64,000 bases of DNA from Chitinophagaceae bacterium LGM1 (GCA_018604165.1 CP075895.1:496001-560000); one strand, 5' to 3'. Positions 25,701 to 32,132 are shown, counted from the stretch's first letter. Numbers and translations: made by a program. The notes: generated from the letters alone by a model not told the origin.

Positions 25701-27214
25701 TAGAAGATAAAACTAAAGCAATTATTCAGAATATATATAGGATAGCTGGATATCCAAATTTTAAAAATGATAATACTTATATTGATGAAAATAATAGGAT
25801 GTTCCATGAGTATATACACGATGGTATAGACTTAGGTGGATTCATCTCAATAAGATTTAAAGGGGATAATATAGAGTTAACAAATCCAGAAGATATATTG
25901 GTAGCTCAAGCTACGAGCGAACATGTTAAAACCACCGGGCCATCCTTATTGAAGGTCGAGATTGATAGTGAATCATTAAGCTATTTTTTATTAAACGGTA
26001 TTTCAGGCAGAGGAACTAGTCAAATCAATGATATTATAGGTAATTTTCAATCAAATATTTATGAAGAATATCCTTTAAAACCATGGACAATTTTAGAAAT
26101 TACTTTACAAGAGAATGAAGAGGAGAAATTTTGGAAATCAAATAGAGGAAAAATTTTTCCAGTTATACAAGCATTGAAAAATAATTTTACATCATTAATG
26201 TTAGATGAGCCTGATGGCAAAATAAAATATGGGTTTACAGAGAATTTACATATAAAAGGAGAACCTAAGCAAATGCTCTTTTTTAGAATCGCAAATATAT
26301 TTGAAGAAAATGGCAAGATAAAGAACATTGGACAAGCTGTTATATGTCTATTCAATAATGAGGAATCATTCGATATTTATAGAGTTAGATTATTACTGTT
26401 AATTAGAAAATATCTTTTAGCATTTATTAAAACCCATTTTGATAATGATAGCTTAACAGCCTTTGTAAAAGAAAAAATAAAATTAAAAGAAGCAGAAAGG
26501 TTAAAACATGGGTATATATATTATTTAAATGGATTGTATGCTCTGGCTGAAGGCGCAGAAAGTTATATTTCCAATGATGATATAAAAGAGTGTAGTAAAT
26601 TATACAAAGATTTAGTAGTTAGCGGTCCTATTTTATATAGTATTATTTCTGAAATTGATTATTATAAGTCCAAAGGAGAGCGAATTGATTCAGAATATTG
26701 GCAAAGGAATAATATGCCATTAGTAGAATATGATGCCCTTGCACTGTCTATGAAATTCGAAAAAATGACAAATATGATATTTGGGACTAAAAATTTTGGT
26801 AATGCAATTGACACGTCAAAGTCATACTTTTATCGTGGTATTAATAATTGTAAAGGCAATCAAAAAGTGGTTTTCCCAGATACTTTAGTTGATATACTAT
26901 TCGCAGAAATATTAATTAATGCCAAAAAGAATTTTCCAAAGGAGGAGAAGTATCTATACTTTGAAATAAATGACGATGAGAACGGTTTTGGAATCAGCGT
27001 TTCTAATAATTATAAATACAAAATGAGCACCAAAAAATTATTACGTGTGAATAAGAATAATGTTAAATATAATACTAATGGTTTGGGGTTGATAAAAAGA
27101 ATAACTGGTTTATTATGTGATAAATATGCAACTGTAAAACAAGAGTATAAAGAAAAATATGATCAAGAATTATTTGAACTTTGTTTTACTATAAAAAACA
27201 TGGGAGATGCCTAA
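22766..27214 (+). CDS. Tandem phosphoribosyltransferase-like protein with C-terminal GHKL ATPase (cassette gene 2)
   Basis: A 1482-residue protein I cannot match to a named family. Residues ~60-240 look like a degenerate PRTase: a strand TLLGYGEYSQML, then IIIIVPISTTFSTS at 114-126, where the PRPP-loop acidic pair is lost, and a CELC knuckle at 234-237. Residues ~330-480 look like a canonical PRTase: FYIDDFIQSGRTF with D397-D398 and G403-T405, then CPLC at 475-478. A long helical middle (500-1050) is rich in Lys/Glu. The C-terminus is a GHKL ATPase, with N-box FAEILINAKKN (E1381, N1385) and G2 box NTNGLGLIKRI (G1439, G1441). Enzymatic transfer of phosphoribosyl groups or PRPP sensing are both possible. 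The stop overlaps the next start by 8 bp. Confidence 0.62.
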   Translation: MNILNGYKISNSHFKLGSKTHIKDFIYAKRLFQNSFFAHRFAFIVSKYLKQYFNENPNKKTESLTLLGYGEYSQMLINRVERMLHPVVDDINHDMISDVELPALIKGEKLNHNIIIIVPISTTFSTSIKVENMVNDIIKEKGGNSIILQPHINIILVSHNDINDDEYVKELNSYLTNDTLVVDSKYEPYKLFNWRHVDNINKKVTTVTNSTDKSERLQKYFISIPSEWYLMDSCELCIPIDNLLKEIPLLETDKASVTPDLLLELPKSFNNNTQYAVTDIVLNQNAIYSGHIEYLDSHYLHYIKPVDFFREYELKIIEWAKQMKNKVTIWDNLFQSKVLLISPSRQSNTYFVELINRYVFEDSATVIHYEVLGDFVENYQKFFGEVINASDYIFYIDDFIQSGRTFQLINDFVKFSRKLDNNVGACHGIFTLINKSDYYAYSDILSHLNQDEIDNDKKFFSFFDVKIKAIQKDNCPLCKEQERYKELFDNSMLDTIRHFFLNKQVKLNTKDINAINRARTGWYKYHPLVNEKALVPWETNDPTELQKWEAYSNNLFPDKQYLKLIIQHELNNLLSHDEELRIRIGEDISDLSQSENYRANESLFTEIKIKLLASQSFTIINSKLNIVSQKILSQLCEHLIIKVFTLHPFINIKTVRQKVFSWVLIELEKTLDRIIKNEALLFKDFRYFKFLLRRATLMGSNYLIRKETLDKIRLIYKKYSKEKKEIIETERVNKVKYFKKLLDVEIKTFENYVDKLIEIEELIYNKESALIGDASSFKIVEEIEVYKQERNIINTSSILSRNKIDFLKQALDNITYKETSLSEVSYFYVALIKELTIHNESKVLILERNLELLSKDIDKNQEGDFAFLIRLIQFENVSLISQALRIIVEEYLPELNQIDNPENVISFSHKFSEGAIRDQIREVLKKALNDYRLSSFKKFIRINDFEEWTKTDEYIVYTHVLYIIGCLLNEERNPCKIPLEDKTKAIIQNIYRIAGYPNFKNDNTYIDENNRMFHEYIHDGIDLGGFISIRFKGDNIELTNPEDILVAQATSEHVKTTGPSLLKVEIDSESLSYFLLNGISGRGTSQINDIIGNFQSNIYEEYPLKPWTILEITLQENEEEKFWKSNRGKIFPVIQALKNNFTSLMLDEPDGKIKYGFTENLHIKGEPKQMLFFRIANIFEENGKIKNIGQAVICLFNNEESFDIYRVRLLLLIRKYLLAFIKTHFDNDSLTAFVKEKIKLKEAERLKHGYIYYLNGLYALAEGAESYISNDDIKECSKLYKDLVVSGPILYSIISEIDYYKSKGERIDSEYWQRNNMPLVEYDALALSMKFEKMTNMIFGTKNFGNAIDTSKSYFYRGINNCKGNQKVVFPDTLVDILFAEILINAKKNFPKEEKYLYFEINDDENGFGISVSNNYKYKMSTKKLLRVNKNNVKYNTNGLGLIKRITGLLCDKYATVKQEYKEKYDQELFELCFTIKNMGDA

Positions 27215-27707
27215 TATTTATTATATAGAAGATAGAGAAGACCATTTTAAAGAGTTATCTCTTTTATTGAAAGATAGTGGTTATAATGTTTATCCTAATG
27301 AAGATGATTGGGAAACTGAAATGGATTGTTTTGTGAATTTTTTAGATGAACAATCCTCAAAAGAAAATAGAAAAGTAATAGAGGGGTTATTAGATAAATA
27401 CCAAGTTGATTTATTGATTATTGACATTGACTTAGGAATGAAGGATTCAGGTGACGGCGAGGATATATATAAAAATTGCATTTTAAAGTCAGATAAATAT
27501 TATCTTCTTCCTGTTATTTACTTGACGGTTATTGGTAGGAGCTCAATAAAACTTTATAATAGGACAAAATATGTAGGCAAAGTACTTAAAAAACTTAATG
27601 AATTAGATACAGAGGCAATAAAAGATGAGCTTTTGAATAGTATTTCCGTACTGCTGAAAAAAAGAAATGACAGAGGATTTCTAAATAATCTTATTGATTC
27701 ACTTTAA
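27207..27707 (+). CDS. Receiver-domain protein (cassette gene 3)
   Basis: A 166-residue protein with a response-regulator receiver fold and no output domain. The acidic pocket residues are E8/D9 in IYYIEDRED, the phospho-acceptor is D73 in LLIIDIDLG, the conserved Thr is T107 in IYLTVIG, and the conserved Lys is K125 in YVGKVLKK. All are in the expected order and spacing apart from an enlarged loop at about 30-60. The remaining ~35 residues are helical. Its ATG lies inside the end of the PRTase-GHKL gene, so it is translationally coupled. It probably reports the state of the GHKL proteins; how it would be phosphorylated without an H-box partner is unclear. Confidence 0.75.
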   Translation: MPNIYYIEDREDHFKELSLLLKDSGYNVYPNEDDWETEMDCFVNFLDEQSSKENRKVIEGLLDKYQVDLLIIDIDLGMKDSGDGEDIYKNCILKSDKYYLLPVIYLTVIGRSSIKLYNRTKYVGKVLKKLNELDTEAIKDELLNSISVLLKKRNDRGFLNNLIDSL

Positions 27708-27717
27708 TTTCAACTAC

Positions 27718-28230
27718 ATGTCCTCTGATAGCCAAGGAAAGAGATTTCGGGTAACTAAAGTAGCTTTATTGACAATTGCTCAAACTGTCTTTGAGTTAAT
27801 TAGTATTATAAGTTTTATAGCTATAAATGTAACATTTATCGTATTGTTTTGGGCTGCTTTAAAAGGTTTTGTTGTAGGTGATTATACAACAGAAATGTTC
27901 ATAAAAAAAGTATTGAGCAGTTTCGAATTATTATTTATATCGCCTATACCAATTTTGATAATTTTTGGGTTTAAATATATCATGATAAAGACTTACCCTG
28001 ATTATTTTAATTCTCCAGAATATGATTCTAAAAATATCTTAACATTAGGTCAAGCAAAAAAGACATTTATTGGTTCAATAATAGGTGTAGCTGCAACGTA
28101 TATACTCGGAATATTTATTAACAATGAAATCGAAACTACTCCAATAATTATTGTTTTATTCTTGTTATTTATTTTAGTATTAATTCTATACTATAAAATA
28201 ATAAATAGTCATTCTGAAGATAGTGACTAG
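27718..28230 (+). CDS. Four-helix membrane protein (cassette gene 4)
   Basis: A 170-residue protein starting MSSDSQGKRFRV, 10 bp after the receiver gene stop. An in-frame TTG at 27694 would overlap that gene and was not preferred. Four hydrophobic segments are visible at about 18-48, 66-90, 118-140 and 143-162, with short charged ends. No family is recognised. Small membrane proteins at the end of defence operons often act as membrane-disrupting effectors, so this is a plausible killer component triggered by the receiver/ATPase module; nothing in the sequence proves it. Confidence 0.6.
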   Translation: MSSDSQGKRFRVTKVALLTIAQTVFELISIISFIAINVTFIVLFWAALKGFVVGDYTTEMFIKKVLSSFELLFISPIPILIIFGFKYIMIKTYPDYFNSPEYDSKNILTLGQAKKTFIGSIIGVAATYILGIFINNEIETTPIIIVLFLLFILVLILYYKIINSHSEDSD

Positions 28231-28295
28231 ACTCTTGATGCTTTTATGATTCCGCTATAAAGAAGCTCGATTAGGACGACCTAAAGACCCTTTTT

Positions 28296-28303
28296 ACCTT
28301 TGC
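28296..28303 (+). promoter_or_regulatory. TACCTTTG box pointing into the antisense of the XRE gene
   Basis: A clean TAnnTTTG match on the plus strand, 15 bp before the 3' end of the minus-strand XRE gene. No plus-strand gene follows for 350 bp. It could drive an antisense RNA, serve 28653-29078 with a long leader, or be a relic. Confidence 0.35.
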
Positions 28304-28317
28304 ATCATGAGAAATGG

Positions 28318-28572
28318 TTATTTCTTCTTGTTAGATTTTTCTGAAAAGCTAACATCGATAATTAATTTTAAATCTACTTTCAGAGCTTTGGCAATTGCAT
28401 ATAAAGAACTAATTGTTGGATTATTTTCACCTCTTTCTATTCTTCCAATTTGTGAAAGTGGCAAATCTGATTCGTATGATAATTCTTCCTGTGATAGGCT
28501 TTTAGAAATACGAACCTCTCGGATTTTTTCTCCAATGGCTTTTACTAACTCATAATTTCTAACGTTTATCAC
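28318..28572 (-). CDS. XRE-family transcriptional regulator
   Basis: An 84-residue single-domain Cro/CI-type helix-turn-helix protein. The HTH spans about residues 13-65: IGEKIREVRISKSLSQEEL, then LPLSQIGRIERGENNPTI as the recognition helix and turn, then LYAIAKALKVDL. The short C-terminal tail is basic. Such proteins repress their own promoter and often a divergent gene. A palindrome AACTCAT-GT-ATGAGTT sits in the divergent gap 35-50 bp before its start and is the likely operator. It could control the small membrane protein to the right, or the cassette convergent with it. It has no toxin partner of its own. Confidence 0.88.
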   Translation of the reverse strand: MINVRNYELVKAIGEKIREVRISKSLSQEELSYESDLPLSQIGRIERGENNPTISSLYAIAKALKVDLKLIIDVSFSEKSNKKK

Positions 28573-28606
28573 GTAGCCAAATTGATACTATCGCGAAGAT
28601 TTTATA

Positions 28607-28622
28607 AACTCATGTATGAGTT
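28607..28622. promoter_or_regulatory. Candidate XRE operator
   Basis: AACTCAT and ATGAGTT are 7-bp perfect arms with a 2-bp spacer in the 80-bp divergent gap between the XRE gene and the membrane protein gene. The size suits a dimeric HTH repressor. Confidence 0.5.
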
Positions 28623-28652
28623 ATTATTATTTTTACATTATAAAACACAAAT

Positions 28653-29078
28653 ATGTACAACAAAAAAAATTTAGTTGCAGCTATTCTATTGACTGTATTA
28701 CTTGGTCCATTTGGTTTGTATTATGCTACCATAATAGGTGGAGTCATTATGACTATTATACTACCGATAATTAGTTTCCTAGTATTTAAAGCAAATAACC
28801 CCAGCGAAGAAATTAGCTATGTATTAGGGTTAACGATAGGTAATTTTATGTTTTACTCTATCATAATATGGCCTTTATGTATAGTTTGGTCGGTTATTTC
28901 AATAATAATGCACAATAAAAAAATGAGTAAACGGGAGTATCAATTTATAGAAAACATTGCACGACATAATAACGTAGAATCTTATCAGAATGATAATAAT
29001 GCTGAAATGTTAGAATGGTTCAAATCTAATCCCAATAAGGGCATGAATGATTATTATGCTAGCAAAGACAAGAATTAA
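28653..29078 (+). CDS. Small membrane protein (TM2-like N-terminus)
   Basis: A 141-residue protein with three hydrophobic segments at about 8-24, 26-46 and 60-86, the first reading AAILLTVLLGPFGLYY, which resembles the LGPxGxxxFY-type turn of TM2 proteins. A charged helical C-terminal tail of ~50 residues (KKMSKREYQFIENI, SNPNKGMNDYY) is probably cytoplasmic. No function can be assigned. It is divergent from the XRE gene across a candidate operator, so it may be the regulated target. It is the last gene before the right end of the island. Confidence 0.62.
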   Translation: MYNKKNLVAAILLTVLLGPFGLYYATIIGGVIMTIILPIISFLVFKANNPSEEISYVLGLTIGNFMFYSIIIWPLCIVWSVISIIMHNKKMSKREYQFIENIARHNNVESYQNDNNAEMLEWFKSNPNKGMNDYYASKDKN

Positions 29079-29140
29079 ATTTAGGCTATTTACGTAAATC
29101 TTGAGATTTTACTTCACTTGACAACCATGTATAAATGCTA

Positions 29141-29160
29141 GGGACAACCCACAGGACAAC
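29141..29160. promoter_or_regulatory. Candidate integrase arm-type sites, right end
   Basis: GGACAACC and GGACAAC are spaced as at 9331-9350 and in the same orientation, 57 bp inside attR. A further half-match, TTGACAACC, lies just to the left (near 29119). Confidence 0.55.
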
Positions 29161-29178
29161 CACAATCAGACAAAAACA

Positions 29179-29205
29179 TAAGATGCCGCGTTTCGCGGCA
29201 TCTTA
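29179..29205 (-). terminator. Island-borne terminator behind the tRNA gene
   Basis: TAAGATGCCGCG and CGCGGCATCTTA form a perfect 12-bp stem with a 3-nt loop. On the minus strand it is followed by TGTTTTTGTC. It lies 12 bp beyond the tRNA 3' end within the island and can replace the original terminator now at 9153-9177. Confidence 0.75.
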
Positions 29206-29216
29206 TCGAAAATTTA

Positions 29217-29229
29217 GTGGTCCCACTAG
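29217..29229. repeat. attR core (right 13-bp direct repeat)
   Basis: GTGGTCCCACTAG, identical to 9190-9202. It spans the discriminator base, the acceptor 3' strand and the start of the T-stem, so the tRNA stays intact at this end. Confidence 0.87.
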
Positions 29230-29291
29230 GACTTGAACCTAGGACCCCCTGATTATGAGTCAGGTGCTCTAACCAACTGAGCTATAGGACC
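29218..29291 (-). tRNA. tRNA with CAU anticodon (Met or Ile2)
   Basis: A full cloverleaf reads on the minus strand. The acceptor is GGTCCTA/TGGGACC (one G-T pair), the D-arm GCTC...GAGC, the anticodon stem CCTGA/TCAGG with loop CTCATAA (anticodon at 29255-29257), and the T-arm CTAGG-TTCAAGT-CCTAG, with discriminator A. CCA is not encoded. A CAU anticodon with this structure is either elongator tRNA-Met or the lysidine-modified tRNA-Ile2; I cannot decide by eye. It is not the initiator type, since the acceptor pair 1-72 is matched. It serves as the island attachment site. Confidence 0.93.
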
Positions 29292-29364
29292 CTTGGCATA
29301 CGCCAAAAATGGATTGCAAATGTAATGGGATTTCCCGAAAAATGAAAAATCTTCTTTACAACTT

Positions 29365-29372
29365 TATTTTTG
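29365..29372 (+). promoter_or_regulatory. -7 promoter box (TATTTTTG) of the HAD gene
   Basis: TAnnTTTG match 4 nt before the ATG at 29377, which implies a leaderless or nearly leaderless mRNA. Confidence 0.55.
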
Positions 29373-29376
29373 TCAA

Positions 29377-30006
29377 ATGATTCAAGGTATCAGGCATATA
29401 ATATTCGATTTAGGCGGTGTATTACTCAATATTGATTATAAACGCACGGAAGAAGCTTTTATACAACTAGGCGTTGCAGACTTTCCTCAACGCTATAGCC
29501 AGCTAAGCCAAACAACTGTGTTTGATGATTTTGAAACAGGTAAAATAAGCACCGATGTATTCATTAATCATATGCAGCAAATGGCGGGTAAACCGCTTAC
29601 GGAAGAACAAATTATAAATGCTTGGAATGCTATGTTGCTCGATTTTCCGCTACGCAGGTTGCAGATATTACAGCAGTTACGCCCGTATTACGATTTGTTG
29701 CTGTTGAGCAATACCAACGAGATACACGAAGCAGCGTTTAATGATATTCTATACAAAGCACACGGTATGCCATCCTTAGGTGTGTTTTTCGACAAGGTAT
29801 ATCTGTCTCACCGTATAGGTATGCGCAAACCAAACCCCGAGGTGTTCGAGAAGATACTGGAAGAAAACGGGCTGAAAGCTGCCGATACATTGTTTATAGA
29901 TGATAGCCCGCAACATATTGAGGGCGCAAAATCAGTAGGCATACAAGCCATTTATCTTGAAAAAGGCATGACGATTGAGGGTAATATATTTCTGCCGAAG
30001 CAGTAG
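29377..30006 (+). CDS. HAD-superfamily phosphatase (subfamily IA-like)
   Basis: A 209-residue cytoplasmic hydrolase. Motif I is IIFDLGGVLLN with the usual nucleophile Asp; the second Asp of DxD is replaced by Gly, as in some HAD-IA groups (DLGGV). A helical cap follows (20-90). Motif II is LLLLSNTNE, motif III lies around MRKPNPEVF, and motif IV is DTLFIDDSPQHIEGAKSVG. The absence of the second Asp resembles YihX-type sugar-phosphate phosphatases and argues for phosphate-ester hydrolysis by an altered acid/base; the substrate is unknown. It is the first host gene to the right of the island and tRNA. Confidence 0.87.
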   Translation: MIQGIRHIIFDLGGVLLNIDYKRTEEAFIQLGVADFPQRYSQLSQTTVFDDFETGKISTDVFINHMQQMAGKPLTEEQIINAWNAMLLDFPLRRLQILQQLRPYYDLLLLSNTNEIHEAAFNDILYKAHGMPSLGVFFDKVYLSHRIGMRKPNPEVFEKILEENGLKAADTLFIDDSPQHIEGAKSVGIQAIYLEKGMTIEGNIFLPKQ

Positions 30007-30237
30007 TTATTTTACCTCTTCGTAGTCTATATAGTCGCCGTCTATGTTCTTTTTAGGTTGTGCTGACGGTTGTGCTGCCGCTTGCTGCCTGCGCTGCATC
30101 TCTTCCATTTGCTGCTGCATCTGTGCCATCTTTTGCTGTGCCACTTTGGTCATAGTCATTACAGGAAACAGAAAACGGAATACAAACCGCACTATCAGTG
30201 TCAGTACAATAGACCAAATTATAAACTTGAGTATCAT
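30007..30237 (-). CDS. DUF4834-like small membrane protein
   Basis: A 76-residue protein with one N-terminal membrane helix (residues 2-27), a Gln/Met-rich coiled segment (KMAQMQQQMEEMQRRQQ) and the terminal signature DGDYIDYEEVK, which I associate with DUF4834 of Bacteroidota. The function is unknown. It converges on the HAD gene with no gap between stop codons and has its own TACCTTTG promoter box just upstream. Confidence 0.75.
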   Translation of the reverse strand: MILKFIIWSIVLTLIVRFVFRFLFPVMTMTKVAQQKMAQMQQQMEEMQRRQQAAAQPSAQPKKNIDGDYIDYEEVK

Positions 30238-30247
30238 ATTATATATT

Positions 30248-30255
30248 CAAAGGTA
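30248..30255 (-). promoter_or_regulatory. -7 promoter box (TACCTTTG) of the DUF4834-like gene
   Basis: TAnnTTTG match on the minus strand, about 10 bp before the ATG at 30237. Confidence 0.55.
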
Positions 30256-30310
30256 CAAAAAGCCCCATCATACGCCGTTAATGAAAATATAATTATGTAC
30301 AAGCCCGATT

Positions 30311-30343
30311 TTTGGCTGAAAACAGAAAACTACCTATATTTGC
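30311..30343 (+). promoter_or_regulatory. Promoter of rimP-nusA-infB
   Basis: A -33 element TTTTG (30311-30315) is spaced 20 bp from a -7 element TATATTTG (30336-30343). Both sequence and spacing fit the Bacteroidota housekeeping promoter. The leader to rimP is about 50 nt. Confidence 0.72.
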
Positions 30344-30395
30344 ATTGGATTTAATTCGAACGAAGGGGACATAATAGTCCCCTTGTTTTTTACCC

Positions 30396-30851
30396 ATGAG
30401 TGACGTATTAGAAAAAATAAAGTTATTAACTGAGCCTTTGTTGGATGGTACGGATATGTTTATCGTGCATGTCAAAATCAAGCCTACCAACAATATCAAA
30501 CTGTATCTGGATGCAGATGCAGGCTTATCAATAAGTAAAAGTGCAGAGATAAACAGAAAGTTGTATAAGCTAATAGAGGCTGATGCTATGTTTCCCGATG
30601 GTGATTTTTCGCTGGAAGTATCTAGTCCCGGGGTTGACGAACCACTATTGTCAGACAGACAGTATAAAAAGAATATAGGCAGAACAGTACTTATTACCCC
30701 CAACGAAGGCAAAGACATATTGGGCGTACTGAAAGAAGTACAGGAAGATAAAATGTTGCTGGAAGTAAAAGAGGGCAAGAAAAAAGAGATAACAATGGTA
30801 GAAATACCATTTGCAGATATTAAAAAAACCGTAGTACAAATTATATTTTAA
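30396..30851 (+). CDS. rimP: Ribosome maturation factor RimP
   Basis: A 151-residue protein needed for 30S ribosomal subunit maturation. The N-terminal alpha/beta domain contains the conserved LYLDADAGLSISKSAEI and DFSLEVSSPGVDEPL; the latter is the family signature. The C-terminal SH3-like domain begins near residue 88 (NIGRTVLI). It is the first gene of the rimP-nusA-infB operon, the near-universal arrangement in bacteria, with a 33-bp gap to nusA. Confidence 0.95.
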   Translation: MSDVLEKIKLLTEPLLDGTDMFIVHVKIKPTNNIKLYLDADAGLSISKSAEINRKLYKLIEADAMFPDGDFSLEVSSPGVDEPLLSDRQYKKNIGRTVLITPNEGKDILGVLKEVQEDKMLLEVKEGKKKEITMVEIPFADIKKTVVQIIF

Positions 30852-30884
30852 AACAAAGCCCTGCACGGGCAAAAAGTGACAACA

Positions 30885-32132
30885 ATGGCAAGTATCAATC
30901 TTATTGATTCGTTTCAGGAGTTTAAGGAGGCGGAAAACATTGACCGCCCTACCTTAATGAAGGTTATTGAAGACGTTTTCAAAACCTTGTTGCGAAAGAA
31001 GTACGGAACGGATGAAAACTTTGACGTAATCGTAAATGACCAGACAGGCGACCTTGAAATTTTCCGTCGTAGGGAAATTGTAGAAGACGGCATGTCTGAA
31101 GACGATAACCTGCAGATAGAATACGCAGAAGCTGTGAAGATAGAGCCTGACTATAGCGTGGGTGAAGAGGTGTATGAAGAGATAAACGTTATAGACTTTG
31201 GCCGCCGTGCTATATTAGCTGCGAAGCAAACACTTGCTGCACGTATTGGCGACCTGAAGAAAAACAACTTGCTTAAAAAGTACGCTGACCGTATTGGCGA
31301 AATAACCAGTGCAGAAGTGTACCAGATATGGAAAAAAGAAATCTTGTTGCTGGACGATGAAGGCAACGAGGTTATTCTGCCAAAATCAGAGCAGATACCT
31401 ACCGACTTCTTCAAAAAAGGAGAAGCCGTACGTGCCGTGGTGAAGAAAGTAGAGATGCGCAACAACACGCCCGTTATCATCCTCAGCCGCACACACCCGT
31501 CTTTCCTAGAGAAACTGTTGGAAATAGAAGTGCCTGAAATAATGGACGGGCTGATAGTGATAAAGAAAATAGTACGCGAACCGGGCGAGCGCGCCAAAGT
31601 AGCCGTAGAAAGCTACGACGATCGCATAGATCCTGTAGGAGCTTGTGTGGGTATGAAGGGTAGCCGCATACACGGTATTGTTCGCGAACTGCGCAACGAA
31701 AACATAGACATTATCAACTATACCAACAACCTGCAACTGCTTATACAACGCTCGCTGACACCGGCGCGCATCAGCCGTATGGCATTGGATAACGAAGGCC
31801 TGCATGCAGATGTGTATCTGGAACCGGAACAAGTATCGCTGGCTATTGGCAAGAAAGGCGTAAACATTAAACTGGCCCAGGAACTGACAGGGTACAGCAT
31901 AGATGTGTACCGCGATGCGCAAGACGAAACACATGAGTACGATATAGACCTTGACGAATTCTCAGACGAAATAGAAGGATGGATAATAGATGAATTTAAG
32001 AAGATTGGTTGCGATACGGCACTGAGTGTATTAGGCTTATCGGTTGAAGAACTGACACGCCGTACAGATTTGGAAGAAGAAACCGTACGCGATGTGCAGA
32101 AAATATTGCAATCGGAGTTTGATAGTGAATAA
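30885..32132 (+). CDS. nusA: Transcription termination/antitermination factor NusA
   Basis: A 415-residue RNA-polymerase-associated factor. The N-terminal domain (1-125) contains RPTLMKVIEDVFKTLLRKKYG. An S1 domain lies around 130-200, KH1 contains VGACVGMKGSRIHGIVRELRNE, and KH2 contains LAIGKKGVNIKLAQELTG. A short C-terminal helical domain ends in LSVEELTRRTDLEEETV. ATG 30885 (MASINLIDSF) is preferred over an in-frame GTG nine bases upstream. As usual in Bacteroidota it lacks the acidic repeats of the E. coli protein. It acts in pausing, termination and rRNA antitermination. Confidence 0.96.
   Translation: MASINLIDSFQEFKEAENIDRPTLMKVIEDVFKTLLRKKYGTDENFDVIVNDQTGDLEIFRRREIVEDGMSEDDNLQIEYAEAVKIEPDYSVGEEVYEEINVIDFGRRAILAAKQTLAARIGDLKKNNLLKKYADRIGEITSAEVYQIWKKEILLLDDEGNEVILPKSEQIPTDFFKKGEAVRAVVKKVEMRNNTPVIILSRTHPSFLEKLLEIEVPEIMDGLIVIKKIVREPGERAKVAVESYDDRIDPVGACVGMKGSRIHGIVRELRNENIDIINYTNNLQLLIQRSLTPARISRMALDNEGLHADVYLEPEQVSLAIGKKGVNIKLAQELTGYSIDVYRDAQDETHEYDIDLDEFSDEIEGWIIDEFKKIGCDTALSVLGLSVEELTRRTDLEEETVRDVQKILQSEFDSE

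Larger units (their letters stand above)
9190..29229. mobile_element. Integrated genomic island at a CAU tRNA gene
   Basis: The element is bounded by identical 13-bp copies of GTGGTCCCACTAG. The right copy is the 3' end of an intact tRNA gene, the usual target of tyrosine recombinases, and such an integrase is encoded just inside the left end. The interior is clearly more AT-rich than both flanks. It carries an HTH protein and a VirE-N/DUF3987 primase-helicase-like protein typical of Bacteroidota integrative elements, but no relaxase, conjugation or phage structural genes. It therefore looks like a mobilisable or satellite-type island loaded with defence-like cargo. The boundaries are well supported by the repeat and by tRNA reconstitution. 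Confidence 0.88.

Noticed and set aside
27207-27707. Receiver protein as half of an ordinary two-component pair
   Set aside because: Neither neighbouring GHKL protein shows an H-box, and the receiver has no DNA-binding output domain.
28307-28555. Plus-strand frame opposite the XRE gene, preceded by a TACCTTTG box
   Set aside because: The 82-residue product has no recognisable features and is fully antisense to a convincing HTH gene; only the promoter-like box was kept.
9190-29229. Island as a prophage or conjugative transposon
   Set aside because: No capsid, tail, terminase, relaxase, coupling protein or type IV secretion genes are present.
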